64,000 bases of DNA from Medakamo hakoo (Eukaryota > Chlorophyta > Trebouxiophyceae > Coccomyxaceae), in the NCBI GenBank assembly GCA_026636295.1, contig CP089451.1, positions 868,001 to 932,000 of the forward strand, read 5' to 3'. The first letter of the stretch is position 1. Each line of letters begins with the position of its first letter. Shown one piece after another: positions 31,474 through 41,303 of the stretch. Both the position numbers and the translations under genes were made by a program. The notes under the pieces were generated by a model, which searched no databases, was not told the DNA's origin, and saw nothing but the letters and a program-made list of their open reading frames with translations.

Positions 31474-34040
31474 TCACTCCTTCTTGTCGATGGCCCGCAG
31501 CACGCGGTGGCAGGATTCCGCGGCTTCGGCGGCGCCGCGCGCGGCGTCGACGGCCGCGCACCGCGTGTCGGACGTGTTGGCGGCCCACCCGGCCTCCGCC
31601 GCGCGCGCCGCTTCCAGGGCCCGGCCCGCCACGTCGGACGCTTCCGCCACGTCCTTCAGCTTCAGGTACTCGCGCTGGCGGGCGAAGGTGGCGATGTTGG
31701 CTTCCACGGCGCGGAGCGCGGCGGCACAGGCTTCGGAGCCGCCCGCGGCCGCGCCGCCCGCGGCCGCGCGCGCGGCGTTGTAAGCCTGGGCGGCCGCCGC
31801 GGCGGCGGCAGACGCGGCCGACGCCCGGGTGCGGGCGGCCGCGTCGCACGCGCGCGTGGCGGCCGCTTCGGCCGCCGCCGCGGCGGCGGCGGCCTGGGAG
31901 GACCGCCACGCCGTGACGGCGGCCTTGGAGGTCGCTTCCGCGGCCGCGCCCGCCGCTTCGGCCGACGCGGCGGCCGCGGCCGCGCCTTCCGCCGCGTCCG
32001 CCGCCACGCGCGCCGCGTCCGCGTGTTCGGCGGCTTCGTCCGCCGCGGCGCGGGCGCCGGCGACGGCGCCCAGGTCCAGGGCGGGCGGGGAGGACAGGGA
32101 GGCGCCGCCAAAGGCGGCGGCGGCCGCGCCGCCGACGTCGTGCACGCGGTCGAGCGCTTCAAAGTCGCGGCGCATCGCGTGCAGCATGGCGTCGTGCGAC
32201 GCCAGGACGCTCTCCGCGCTCGCGCCGGCGCGCAGCTCGGCCCAGGCGACGCAGGCGGAGCGCAGCAGCGCGCCGGACAGGAGGGCGCCCGCGGCCGCGG
32301 CGGACGCGACGACGTGGCGGGCTTCCTCGCCCGGGACGCGGCCCGACGGCGGCAGGCGCGACGGCGCGCCCGCCGGCTCGCCGAACGCGTTGAAGCCGGA
32401 CGCCGGCGGCTGGGCGCCGGCGGCGAACAGGTTGCCGACGAAGACGGGGCCGGTGGCCAGGGCCAGGAACTGGAGCCAGGCGGAGCAGCCGGCGTCGCCC
32501 TCCCAGGCCAGGACATTGCCCGCGTCAAAGGTCCAGCGCGTGACGGGCGACCCGCCGACGGACACGCGCGCGCCGCCCGCCGCGGACGGGTCGGCTTCGA
32601 TGACCACGTCCGCCAGTTCGGCGGGCGCGCCGCCGGGCGCGTCGGGCAGGGCGTGGACGGCGTACGAGCCGGCGAAGGCGGCCAGGGCGTCGCACGCGCC
32701 GGGGCGGACGGCCGCCGCGCGCGTCGCCGCGTTGACCTTGCCCGACACGGCCGGCGGGGTGACGGGCCAGGCGGCGGGCGCGGCCGCCGGGTCGGCCGGC
32801 CACAGGATGCCGTGGCACTGCAGGCCGACGTACGCGGGCGGGGCGGCCGCGGCCGCGTCGCCGTCCCGGCCGGAGCCGTAGCCGAAGAAGGCGGACATGG
32901 CCAGTTCAAAGGTGACGGCGACGTCGGAGCCGTCGGGCGCGCGCCAGGCGACGGGCTCGCGCGCGCGCAGGACGCCGCCCGAGAATTCCACGCCGCGCAG
33001 GGGCTCGCCGCCCAACAGGACGACGGGTTCGGCGGAGCCGGGCGCGACGCCCAGCTCCAGCTCGACGGCCGCGCCCGCGCCGGGCGCAGAGTCCCAGGGG
33101 TGGGACCCGTCGGGCGACCACTGGACAAACAGGGCGTACCGCCCCGCCCAGAACAGGGCGTCGCCCAGGCGGGCGGCGTCCAGGGCTTCCACGACCGAGG
33201 TGGGCGGGCAGTCGAAGCCTTCGTCCCGCATCCAGTTGGCGACCTGGTTTGTGGGAGAGAGGGGGGTGGGGGTGGATGAGGCGGGGTGTGTGGGTGGGTG
33301 GGTGGGTGGAGGTTTTGAAACGGCGCGACCGGGCCGCTCGATAGCGCGACGCCCGCGCGCGCGGGCTCTGTCTTTGCTCTCGCTCGCTCGCTCTCTCTCC
33401 GGCCGCCGCCGCCCGCCCACGCCTTCCCGGCTCCACTCACCTGCAGGTCGCCGCCGTCCGCCAGGCAGTGCTCCTTCAGCAGCTGGGCCAGGCGTTGACT
33501 GGTGTTGGGGGGGGAGGGGAGGGAACGTGAGAGACGCAGCTCCGTCGCCCGAGCTTTGTGGCTGTTTTTTCCTTGGCGCGGTCGTCTTCTGGCTGCCGCG
33601 CTGCCTCGCGCTCGCCTGCAACGGTGCCACGCTCCAGCTGGGTGCGTGGGCCGGCGTCCGGCTCACCGCGCCAGAGGGCGGCAAGCGCCGAGGGTGGTGG
33701 CGGTGAGCGGCGCGGCTGGCCGTGAAAACCCCCGGGCGCATGCGTTCGATTTTCGCGCGCAGAGACAGCCCAGCCTTTCGTTTTCGTTTCGCGCCGCCGC
33801 GCGCGCAAACAAAGCATCCCCAAACCATCCTCACCGGTACTCCGCGTTCTCGACCAGGGCGCGGGCAAAGGCGCGGGCGTGCTGGGCGGCGTGCGGGCCG
33901 GGCGGGGCGCGGGGTTCGAGCGCGCGCGAGGCGTTGGCGGGCACGACCGCGCGCGCCGCCAGGGCGACCGAGTTGGGGGACATGACCTTGTTAGGGGTCG
34001 CGTCCGGAGAGCCCGGCCGAGGCACCAGGCAGGAAAACAT
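31474..34040 (-). CDS. Tandem paralog B: unknown domain plus alanine-rich helical tail
   Basis: This is the sister of the gene at 28050-30278. Exons are 34040-33835, 33498-33441 (58 bases) and 33243-31474; 677 residues. It starts MFSCLVPRPGSPDATPNKVM. Exon 1 ends ARAFARALVENAEYR, exon 2 reads QRLAQLLKEHCLADGGDLQ, exon 3 begins VANWMRDEGFDCPP, and together they align with the uninterrupted FARRLREAGDD...ELEVEDFLRARGCG region of paralog A, which supports the splicing. The core starts FWAGRYALFVQWSPDGSHPW at 119-138, then LQCHGILWPADP and an AFAGSYAVHALP block. From about 330 on it is an alanine-rich helical tail with ATRACDAAARTRAS and YNAARAA. Because paralog A has no introns in this region, either A lost two or B gained two. 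Confidence 0.8.
33089..33153. repeat. 65-base segment identical to 29776-29840
   Basis: This is the second copy of the identical block, in exon 3 of paralog B (residues 119-140). The first mismatches are directly outside: A versus G at the right-hand codon side (33088/29775) and C versus A at 33154/29841. Confidence 0.9.
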
Positions 34041-34234
34041 GGTGGGGCGGTGTGCGTGTGCGGGGTGGTGTGTGCACGACGGGGTGGGCAAACAAATGGG
34101 AGGTGTGGTGGCGTGCGCGCGCGCACTACAGAGAGGGAGTGAGGGCGCCCGCGACCTCCACCCACCCTGACCCCTTCCTCCCTCGGCGTGTCCATCCGCC
34201 GCCTGCCTCACCCGTCCACCGCCGCCAGGTGTCT

Positions 34235-34693
34235 CTACACAATATAGTCATCCAAGTCATTGTCCGGGTCGTTTTCATCGTGCTGGAGCAGTTCAGCGAC
34301 CGTGACGACCCGCTCGCCCTGGAGCGCAGCCTCCCGACGCAGCGGCTCAGCGACCTTGTCCATTGCGGCACGAGGGATTTGTTGGCCGTCCGACAAGCCG
34401 AGCGACGCGGCGAAGGCGGCGAGGGCGGCAGCCGTGGTCGGCTCCGCGCCGGCCGTGGCTGGCGGGGTGGTGGAACCGGCCGTGGCTGGCGGGGTGGAGG
34501 CGCCGGCTGCTTGGTGGTCGGCGCACCCACCGCCGCCGCCGCCGCCGCCGCCTGACGAACCGCAGCCGCACCCGCCTCCGCCACTGCCGCCGCCCGCTTT
34601 TGGGGCAGGCACCGAGGCCGCGCGCGCGCGCGGGCGTGGGCCCACCGTGGCGGGCCGCCGGGGAGAGGGCGTGGCGCGGACGCAGCACAGCAT
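34235..34693 (-). CDS. Small unrecognised protein with glycine/cysteine patch and acidic tail
   Basis: I do not recognise this protein. It is an open frame of 152 residues (MLCCVRATPSPRR...). Residues 35-60 are almost only Gly with Cys (GCGCGSSGGG, GGCADHQ), followed by two near-repeats of PPATAGSTT. The C-terminal half looks folded: ALAAFAASLGLSDGQQ, PRAAMDKVAEPLRRE, VVTVAELLQHDENDP, ending in LDDYIV. The last codons use A/T endings (gat, tat, att), unlike the neighbouring genes. It starts 183 bases from cpSRP43 on the opposite strand and ends 194 bases before paralog B. It could be real or a leftover; the start is not independently supported. Confidence 0.45.
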   Translation of the reverse strand: MLCCVRATPSPRRPATVGPRPRARAASVPAPKAGGGSGGGGCGCGSSGGGGGGGGGCADHQAAGASTPPATAGSTTPPATAGAEPTTAAALAAFAASLGLSDGQQIPRAAMDKVAEPLRREAALQGERVVTVAELLQHDENDPDNDLDDYIV

Positions 34694-34876
34694 TGGGAAG
34701 TAGTGTAGTGAAAAGCCGACCCTCTTTCTTTTTTCGCTCGCTCGCTCGTTGCGTCACTTTACCATTCTAGCCGGGGCAGTTGTTTCGCGTCGGGCACGCG
34801 CGCGACTGGCCTCTCCAACACACGAGGGACGCACGACCGCGTGCTCCACTTGTCGTTGAAGCTTGCCTGCCGAAAC

Positions 34877-36422
34877 ATGCCGGCCCTGGCCCGGCAGCCG
34901 CGCCCTGTCGGCGGCCGCGCGTCCGTGCCGCCGCCGTCGTCGCGGCGCTCGCACGTTCGTCGCGTCCCGCCACGCCTGGCCGCGACCGCGGCACCCGAGG
35001 CCGCCGTCGTCGCGGCGACGGACGCACCCTCCACATCGTCGTCGGCGGCCGGCAGCCTCTCCCCCGCCCCGCTGTCCCCAGAAATCCTGGACGGGTCCAC
35101 GCACGTCGGCGAGCTCGGCGACGGGTCGGTCCTGGACGCCGACTCCATCATCGGCGTCCGAGTCGTGCCGGGCGTGCCGGGCGGGGATGAGGTGTCGTCC
35201 CGGCCGCGGCCAGAGTACCTGGTGAAGTGGAAGGTGCGTGGATGAGGGAGCGGCGGAGCGCCGCATGCGTGCTTCGGGCGCGCCCCCCGACCCCCCGACC
35301 CCGGTCGCCCAGTCGCCCCGGACACGCCCCTATCCGCTTCCTTATCCGTGCCTCCCGCACGGCCGTCCCGCCGTCCCTCACCCTCCAAACTCCGCACACG
35401 CCAGGACGAGGCCCTCCCGCCCACCTGGGAGCCCGCAGCAAATTGTGCGGACAACCTGTTGAGAGACTATGAAGACCGGTGGTGGCGCGCGGCGCGCGAA
35501 GGCGACGCGGCCGCGATGCGCAGCCTCCTCGCCGGCGGCCCGCGCGTCCTGGCAAACGTCGTCGACGAAAACAGGCGTTCGGCTTTACACTATGCGTCCG
35601 GCAAGGGGTCAGCCGAGTGCGTGGAGCTGCTGTGCCGGGCGGGCGCGGCCCTGGACCTGCCGGACAAGGAAGGTGAGAGCCGAGGAGCGCGCCCGCGGCG
35701 GACGGTGCGGCCGCAGACCCTAGCCCCCGCCCCCCGCTCTCGTTTTTTTTTCCATCCCATCCCTCTCACGCTGCTACGACGCCTCCTCACACACCCGTCG
35801 CACCCCAGGCTTCACCCCACTCCACATGGCCGTCGGCTACTCCCACTCCCCCGTCGTGGCGGCCCTCCTGGACGCGGGCGCCGACCCGTGCATCCCAGAC
35901 CGGGCGGGGCGGGATGTCGTCGCGCTCGTGGCGTCGCTGCGCGCGTCGACGCCGCCCGCGCCCGAGCTCATGGCCCGCCGCTTCGCCCTGGAGCAGGCGG
36001 CGGCCCTCCTGTCCGACGCCCTGTTCGAGGAGGTGGAGCCGCGCGCCATCCTGGCGGACCGCCCCGCCCCGCCCGCGGTGGGAGGGCGCGAGTTCCTCGT
36101 CGCCTGGCCGGACGGGCGGCCCGACGCGTGGGTCCCCGCCCGCGACGTCGCGCCGGACGTCGCCGCCGACTACGACGCGGGGCTGGAGTACGCGGCCGCC
36201 GACGGCATCTTGGCCGACCGCCGCAGGGGCGCGGACGGGCGGGAGTACCTGGTCGCCTGGGCGGACGGGTCCGAGGCGAGCTGGGAGCCGGAGGAGCACG
36301 TCGAGGTCGGCCTGGTCGCGGCGTACGACGCGCACGTGGCGGCCCGGGCGGCGGAGCTGGCTGGGAAGGGGGGGGGAGGGGGTGCGGAGGGTGGTGGCGG
36401 GTCCAAGAAGAAGAAGGAGTAG
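34877..36422 (+). CDS. CAO: cpSRP43, chloroplast signal recognition particle 43 kDa subunit
   Basis: Stromal chaperone that binds light-harvesting proteins (LHCP) and, with cpSRP54, brings them to Alb3 in the thylakoid. Exons are 34877-35233, 35405-35672 and 35809-36422; 412 residues (an ATG at 34841 would add 12). The leader MPALARQPRPVGGRASVPPP with an Arg/Ser-rich stretch is a transit peptide. A first chromodomain (EYLVKWK...PPTWEP) is split by intron 1. Ankyrin repeats follow: WWRAAREGDAAAMRSLL, SALHYASGKGSAECVELL and FTPLHMAVGYSHSPVVAALL. Then come two more chromodomains, REFLVAWPDGRPDAWVPARD and REYLVAWADGSEASWEPEEH. The order CD1-Ank-CD2-CD3 is unique to cpSRP43. The tail is Gly-rich and ends KKKKE. 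The symbol follows the Arabidopsis locus. Confidence 0.93.
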
Positions 36423-36612
36423 ATGGAGAGGGGTGGGGGCGGGGGCGGGGCGGGCGTGTGTGTGTGAGAGAGAGAAAAAAAACGCCACGGAGGCGTGTGT
36501 CTGGGATGGATGGGAGGGGAGGGCGGTGGGAGCGCGGGCGCGGCCGGATGTGCGGGGCGTGGCGGGTGCGTGCTCACTCCCCTGTTTTTTGTCCTCGCCA
36601 CACCCCGCAACG

Positions 36613-39087
36613 ATGTCCGACACCGCGTCCGCCCGCGTGGCCACTCTCCGCGGCCACCTGGCTCCACTGCGGGCCAGCGGCGGTGTGTCTGCGTCCGTCG
36701 CGGCCGCCACAACCGCCGCGGCCGCGACCGCGGCGGGCAGCCCGCCCGCGGGCCCGCCGCCGCCCGTCGACTCGGCCGCCTTGCAACACCTGCTCGACCA
36801 CGACAATTACGCGACGCGCGCCAAGCTCAAGGAGCTGATGAAGGACCCGCTGTTCGTGCCGTGAGTTTGGTGGCGGAGGGGGGGGGGGGGGGGGGGGGGC
36901 AGGGCCGCGCGCGGGACGGAAGCAACGCGCTGGATGAATGCATGCCCCGCGCCGCGCTCCGTCCTCGCTGTCTTTTCACTCGCCCTCCCGCCCACCGCTC
37001 CACACAACAGCCGGTACAACCTGACCCTGCCCGAAGAGCGCGAGCTAGCGTACCGCCGCCTGAAAGCGGTGTGCGGGTCCGGGGTGGTGTCCATGTGCGT
37101 TGGCAGGGGGGGGGGGTTGTTTTTGCTGCGGGCGCACCGCGAAACCTGTGCCACCTCATCTCTCCATCCCACCTCCGCCCCCGTCGACACGCGCAGGATG
37201 GACTTCCGCACCAACCCGCTCAACATCTTTGCCGTCCACGACGTATGCGGCTTCGCCGACGGCGCCATGGCGACCAAGGCGACCGTGCACTTCAACCTGT
37301 TCGCGGGCACCGTGCTGAAGCTGGGCACGGAGCGGCACTGGGGCCCGCTCCGCGCCCATATCGACGCGCTCGACGTCACCGGCTGCTTCGCGCTGACCGA
37401 GCTGGGGTGGGGCAACAACGCCGTGGAAATGGGGACGACGGCGACGTACGACCCGGCGAGCGGCACGTGGGACGTGCACACTCCCGGCACGCTCGCCCAG
37501 AAGTTCTGGATCACAAACGGCGCGGTCCACGCCCAGTTTGCCGTTGTCTTTGCGCGCCTGTTGGTCGGCGGCCGGGACGAGGGCGTGCACGGCCTGCTGG
37601 TCCGCATCCGCCACCCGGACGGGAGTCCCGTGCCGGGCGTGACGATCCATGACATGGGTGCGTGGCGGCTGAGGCGCGCGGGGGTGGTGGTGGTGGTGGG
37701 GTGGACGGAGGAGGGGATGGGAGGGGGCGCGCGCGCAGGGGCGGGGTGGGCGGGAGCACACACAGACACACACTCACGCCCCCTGCCCCCCCCCCCCCTT
37801 TTCCCGCCTCCGCGCCGCCGCCTAGGCATGAAAATGGGCCTCAACGGCGTGGACAACGCCAAGCTGGCCTTCCACCACGTCCGCGTCCCGCGGGAAGCCC
37901 TGCTGAACGCGGCGTCGGACGTGGACGCGGCCGGCGCCTTCACCACGGCCCTGGGCGGCCGGCCGCGCGACCGCTTCCTGGCCGTCGCGGACCAGCTGCT
38001 GTCCGGGCGGGTGTGCATCGCGTCCATGATGCAGTCCGCGTCCAAGCAGGCCCTGCTCATCGCCTTCAACTACGCGGCGTCCCGCCTGGCCGTGGGGCCG
38101 GCCGGCCCGTCCGACACGCCCATCCTCGCGTTCCAGCTGCAGCAGCGCGCGCTGCTCCCCCTCCTCGCCCAGACGGTCTGCCTGAACCTGGGCCTGAACG
38201 CGGTCAAGGACGCGTGGGCGGCCGCGTCTGGCTTCGGGTCCGCCCCCGTCCCGCCGGCCGAAGCCCGGCGCGTCGTCATGCTGTGCTGCGCCATCAAGCC
38301 CCTGTGCGCGTGGAACGGGAACGAGACGGCGACGACGTGCCGCGAGCGGTGTGGCGGCCAGGGCTACCTGGCCGTCAACCGGTTCGGCTCCCACATCGGC
38401 TTTGCGCACGCGGGCATGACGGCCGAGGGCGACAACTCGGTGCTCATGCAAAAGGTGGCCAAGGAATACCTGGCGTGCCTGGACCCGGGCGCGGGCGACG
38501 GCGGGGACGCGGCGTCCCTGCGCGCGCGCGCAGCGGCCGGCGCGGCCGGCGCCGCGACGCGCGCCGCGTCGCCGGCCGTCTTCTCCGACCTGTCCGCCCT
38601 GCGCGCCCTGTTCGCCGAACGGGAGGGCCGCCGCGCCGCCGGTCTGGCGGCCCGCATGGCCGCCGCCCGGGCCGCGGGCGGCGCCCGCGGCGTCTTCGAC
38701 GCGTGGATGCTGTCAGAGTCGGACGCGGTCCAGGGCCTGGCCCGCGCGTTTGGCGAGCGCATGGTGCTGGACGCGTGCGCGGACGCGGCGGACGCCACGC
38801 CGTCCTGCGCGGGCGTCATCGACGTCCTGGCCCGCCTGTGGGCGGCGCGCCGGGTGGAAGCGGACGCGGGCTGGTGGATGGCGGAAGGGGGGCTGCCCCT
38901 GGCCGTCGGCGCCGCCGCGCCGGCCGCCGTCCGGGCGCTCGTCGCCCAGGTCGCGCCCGTCGCGCCCGCCATCATCGACGGCTTCGGCATCCCGCCGCAC
39001 TTGGTGGCGGCGCCCATTGCAGGGGACTGGGAGGCCTACAATGCGTACGACAACCAGGGCGAACTGCCTGGGGCGGGCGGGCTGTGA
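36613..39087 (+). CDS. Acyl-CoA oxidase, peroxisomal (PTS2)
   Basis: First enzyme of peroxisomal beta-oxidation: FAD-dependent desaturation of acyl-CoA, passing electrons to O2. Exons are 36613-36860, 37011-37094, 37197-37657 and 37826-39087; 684 residues. The protein has [37 protein letters not shown], and then [16 protein letters not shown] in the region of the acyl-CoA oxidase middle domain, followed by the C-terminal FAD helices with YGGQGY-like GGQGYL. Near the N-terminus RVATLRGHL (residues 8-16) fits the PTS2 peroxisome signal R-(L/V)-x5-H-L. The C-terminus (GAGGL) has no PTS1, which supports import by PTS2 as for plant ACX2/ACX3. Three of the splice junctions were set by frame and homology. 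Intron 1 carries a 22-base G-run (36878-36899). Confidence 0.9.
36878..36899 (+). repeat. 22-base poly-G tract in ACX intron 1
   Basis: An uninterrupted run of 22 G starts 17 bases after the intron 1 donor. Such a run can form G-quadruplexes in the transcript and is a common place for sequencing-length errors. Confidence 0.9.
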
Positions 39088-39368
39088 AGGGGGGGGGAGT
39101 GGGGGCTGGCGCGGGGTGCGCGCGGTGAAGGGGGGGAAGGGAGGAAGAGGAGAGCGGGTGTGCGTGCGTGTGTGTTCCGCGAAGGCTGGCGCGCTAGGCG
39201 AGCCGGCCTCCCTGTCCTGTGTGTGTTTCCTGTTTAGAAGGGCGTGTGCGGTTGGCCTTGTGAGAAGTCCCCGGACAGACGTGTTTTTCTCTCTTGCCCA
39301 CACAACACCCGCTCATTCTCGCAACACACCCGCGGGTTTTGCTGCTGCTTTGTCCTGCACACCCACCC

Positions 39369-39707
39369 ATGGCCTGCCGCCTCACCACCGTCATCGTGGG
39401 CTTGCTGGGTGGCACAGCCCTCGGCGCCCTGGCCGCCTGGCTCAGCGAACGGTTTGGTGGCGGCCGGGCGCCGACGTGCGGGCGGCGCGGCGGACCGAGC
39501 GCGCCGCCCGGTCCGCCGCCGGGCGCCCAACCCACCGTCGTGCCTGAAGAAGACGAAGCCTCCGGTTTCCAGGTCATCTCCTCGCCTCCAGCCGATGGCA
39601 CGCCTCCGGCTAGACGCCGGGGCGGGCGGCGGCGGTGGGCGGCGGTGGCGCGGCTGCGGTGGGCCGGGGGGTGGTGGAGCGGCGGGGACGGCGCGGCGCA
39701 GGGTTGA
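39369..39707 (+). CDS. Small single-pass membrane protein, unknown
   Basis: An open frame of 112 residues, not recognised. It begins MACRLTTVIVGLLGGTALGALAAWL, one clear hydrophobic segment at residues 7-26, like a signal anchor. It is followed by a basic, Cys-containing stretch (PTCGRRGG), prolines, an acidic patch (VVPEEDEASGF) and an arginine/tryptophan-rich C-terminus (RRRWAAVARLRWAGGWW). The second half looks like it could be read-through of noncoding sequence. It stands between ACX and the cystinosin gene with its own AT-rich 5' region (39280-39340). Nothing else supports it, so it is only a plausible gene. Confidence 0.4.
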   Translation: MACRLTTVIVGLLGGTALGALAAWLSERFGGGRAPTCGRRGGPSAPPGPPPGAQPTVVPEEDEASGFQVISSPPADGTPPARRRGGRRRWAAVARLRWAGGWWSGGDGAAQG

Positions 39708-39847
39708 TGGAGTAAACAAGGCCACGGGAGGGCAACAAATGCATCTTACACACACACACACAAGCACAGGCACGCAGGCGAGTAACAGGAAAATGAAGCT
39801 AGCAGCTGACCACGCACGAGGACGAAAAAGAAAATTCTGTCCCCTCA

Positions 39848-41056
39848 TCAGCCCAGCAGCGGCGCGCCGCTGCCATCGTCGTCCGCCGCCCAGGCGCCGT
39901 CGCCGCTGCCATCCCCCGCCGGCCCGCCACCGCCGCTGTCGCCGCCGCCGTACACCAGGTGCTGGCCGATCAGAATGCCGGAGTACAGCATGGACAGGAG
40001 CGCGAGGCCGAGCTTGGGCAGGTCGCCCGTGATGAGGCCCGCGTCGCCGGCCACCAGCGGCGACGCGTCGAGCAGCAGCTGGGACAGGGAGAGCGCCCCG
40101 CCCGCCGCGTCGGTCAGCGCGTTGGCCGAGGAGAAGCCCGCCGTGGACTTGGTGCGGGCGTGCATGGCGATCTGCGGGAGGTACTTGACGGCCGTCGTGC
40201 AGACCTTGACGGCCGCGAGCGCGTTGAGGACTTGCATCGCCGACACGCACCCGCAGTGCCCGGCCGCCCACAGCCTGAAGTAGGTGAAAACGTACACTGC
40301 CGCTCCGCCAACGCCCATGGCAGCCGCGACGGACAGGGACTGGCCGCCCGCCCCGTACAGCGCGGCCTGGACGCCGTTGACGACGCACATGGCCAGCGCG
40401 TGCAGCGCGAAAAAGACGTCGTTCGACCGGACGTCGGAGTCGTGGCCGCCGTGCGCGGCCCGGTACTCCGCCCGGACGGGCTCACTCCAAAACAGGGTGC
40501 ACGTGAAAATGGAGTAGCACAGGAAGCCCAGGCAGTTCCAGGACAGGTAGGTGAGCGAGACGCCGGCCGCGGACGACCGGTGCCAGTTGGACACGATTTG
40601 GGGATACCAGCCCAGGAACCAGCAGCCCGTCGACGCCCAGCCCAGCGCGGCGGAGACGCGGCCGACAGGGCCTGTGTGTGTGTTTGTGTGCGTGTTTGTG
40701 TGCGTGTGTGCGTGTGTGCGTGTGCGTGTGTGCGTGTGCGTGTGTTTTGAGGCGCGGGTTGGTGGCGGGCGATGAAGGCGATGAGGGGCTAGCATGCCCA
40801 GCCTCCGCCGCCGCGCGCCGCCCCGGCCGCCCGTGTCCCCGTTTTTTCTCCGCAACCACGCACCTGGGATGTCGGGCGGAACAAGCAACGATAGGACCAG
40901 GCCCACGCCTATGGACAAGCCGAAGATGTGCTTGGAGGCCCACGACCCGTCGTTGGCGAAGCGGCGGACGGAGCGAGACCGGCGCAGGCGGCGTGCCAGC
41001 GCCGAGTCGGGCCGTCGCGACGGCGGCGTGGCCGGCACGGCGCCATCGGGGCGCAT
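39848..41056 (-). CDS. Cystinosin-type PQ-loop transporter
   Basis: Seven-helix PQ-loop membrane protein of the cystinosin (CTNS) family, which exports cystine or other small amino acids with protons from lysosomes/vacuoles. Exons are 41056-40864 and 40671-39848; 338 residues. Exon 1 encodes a basic, Ser-rich N-tail and the first helix (SIGVGLVLSLLVPP). Exon 2 carries the first PQ motif in GWYPQIVSNWHRSSAAG, then YLSWNCLGFLCYSIF, and the second PQ motif in VKYLPQIAMHARTKSTAGFSS, which is the diagnostic KST-x-G-x-S type loop. The tail is Gly/Asp-rich and ends in a dileucine motif (GAPLLG), compatible with sorting to the vacuole. Intron 40672-40863 (192 bases, multiple of three, no stop) holds TG-rich repeats. 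Confidence 0.88.
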   Translation of the reverse strand: MRPDGAVPATPPSRRPDSALARRLRRSRSVRRFANDGSWASKHIFGLSIGVGLVLSLLVPPDIPGAWLRRKNGDTGGRGGARRRRLGMLAPHRLHRPPPTRASKHTHTHTRTRTHAHTHTNTHTNTHTGPVGRVSAALGWASTGCWFLGWYPQIVSNWHRSSAAGVSLTYLSWNCLGFLCYSIFTCTLFWSEPVRAEYRAAHGGHDSDVRSNDVFFALHALAMCVVNGVQAALYGAGGQSLSVAAAMGVGGAAVYVFTYFRLWAAGHCGCVSAMQVLNALAAVKVCTTAVKYLPQIAMHARTKSTAGFSSANALTDAAGGALSLSQLLLDASPLVAGDAGLITGDLPKLGLALLSMLYSGILIGQHLVYGGGDSGGGGPAGDGSGDGAWAADDDGSGAPLLG

Positions 41057-41303
41057 GCCTGGCGCCTGGTGCTGTTTGGAGGTGCCTGCACTACCGTCGG
41101 ACAGCGACAGAAATGGGCTTGGCACGCGTGACGGCGGCGAGCGCGAGTCGAGCACACAGCACAATTGCTCGACTCGTGCGCGAACGCTCCTGCGAGCAGA
41201 AAAATGGAGGGCGGTCTGACCAGACTCGTGTTTGGGACTCATTTTTTCCTGCAGAAAGACGGGAGCGCCCGCCGCGCCCCGGACCTGCGAACCTCCCGCC
41301 ACC

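Noticed and set aside
31090-33279. A 729-residue plus-strand frame
   Set aside because: It is antisense to paralog B, whose minus-strand reading is confirmed by alignment to paralog A.
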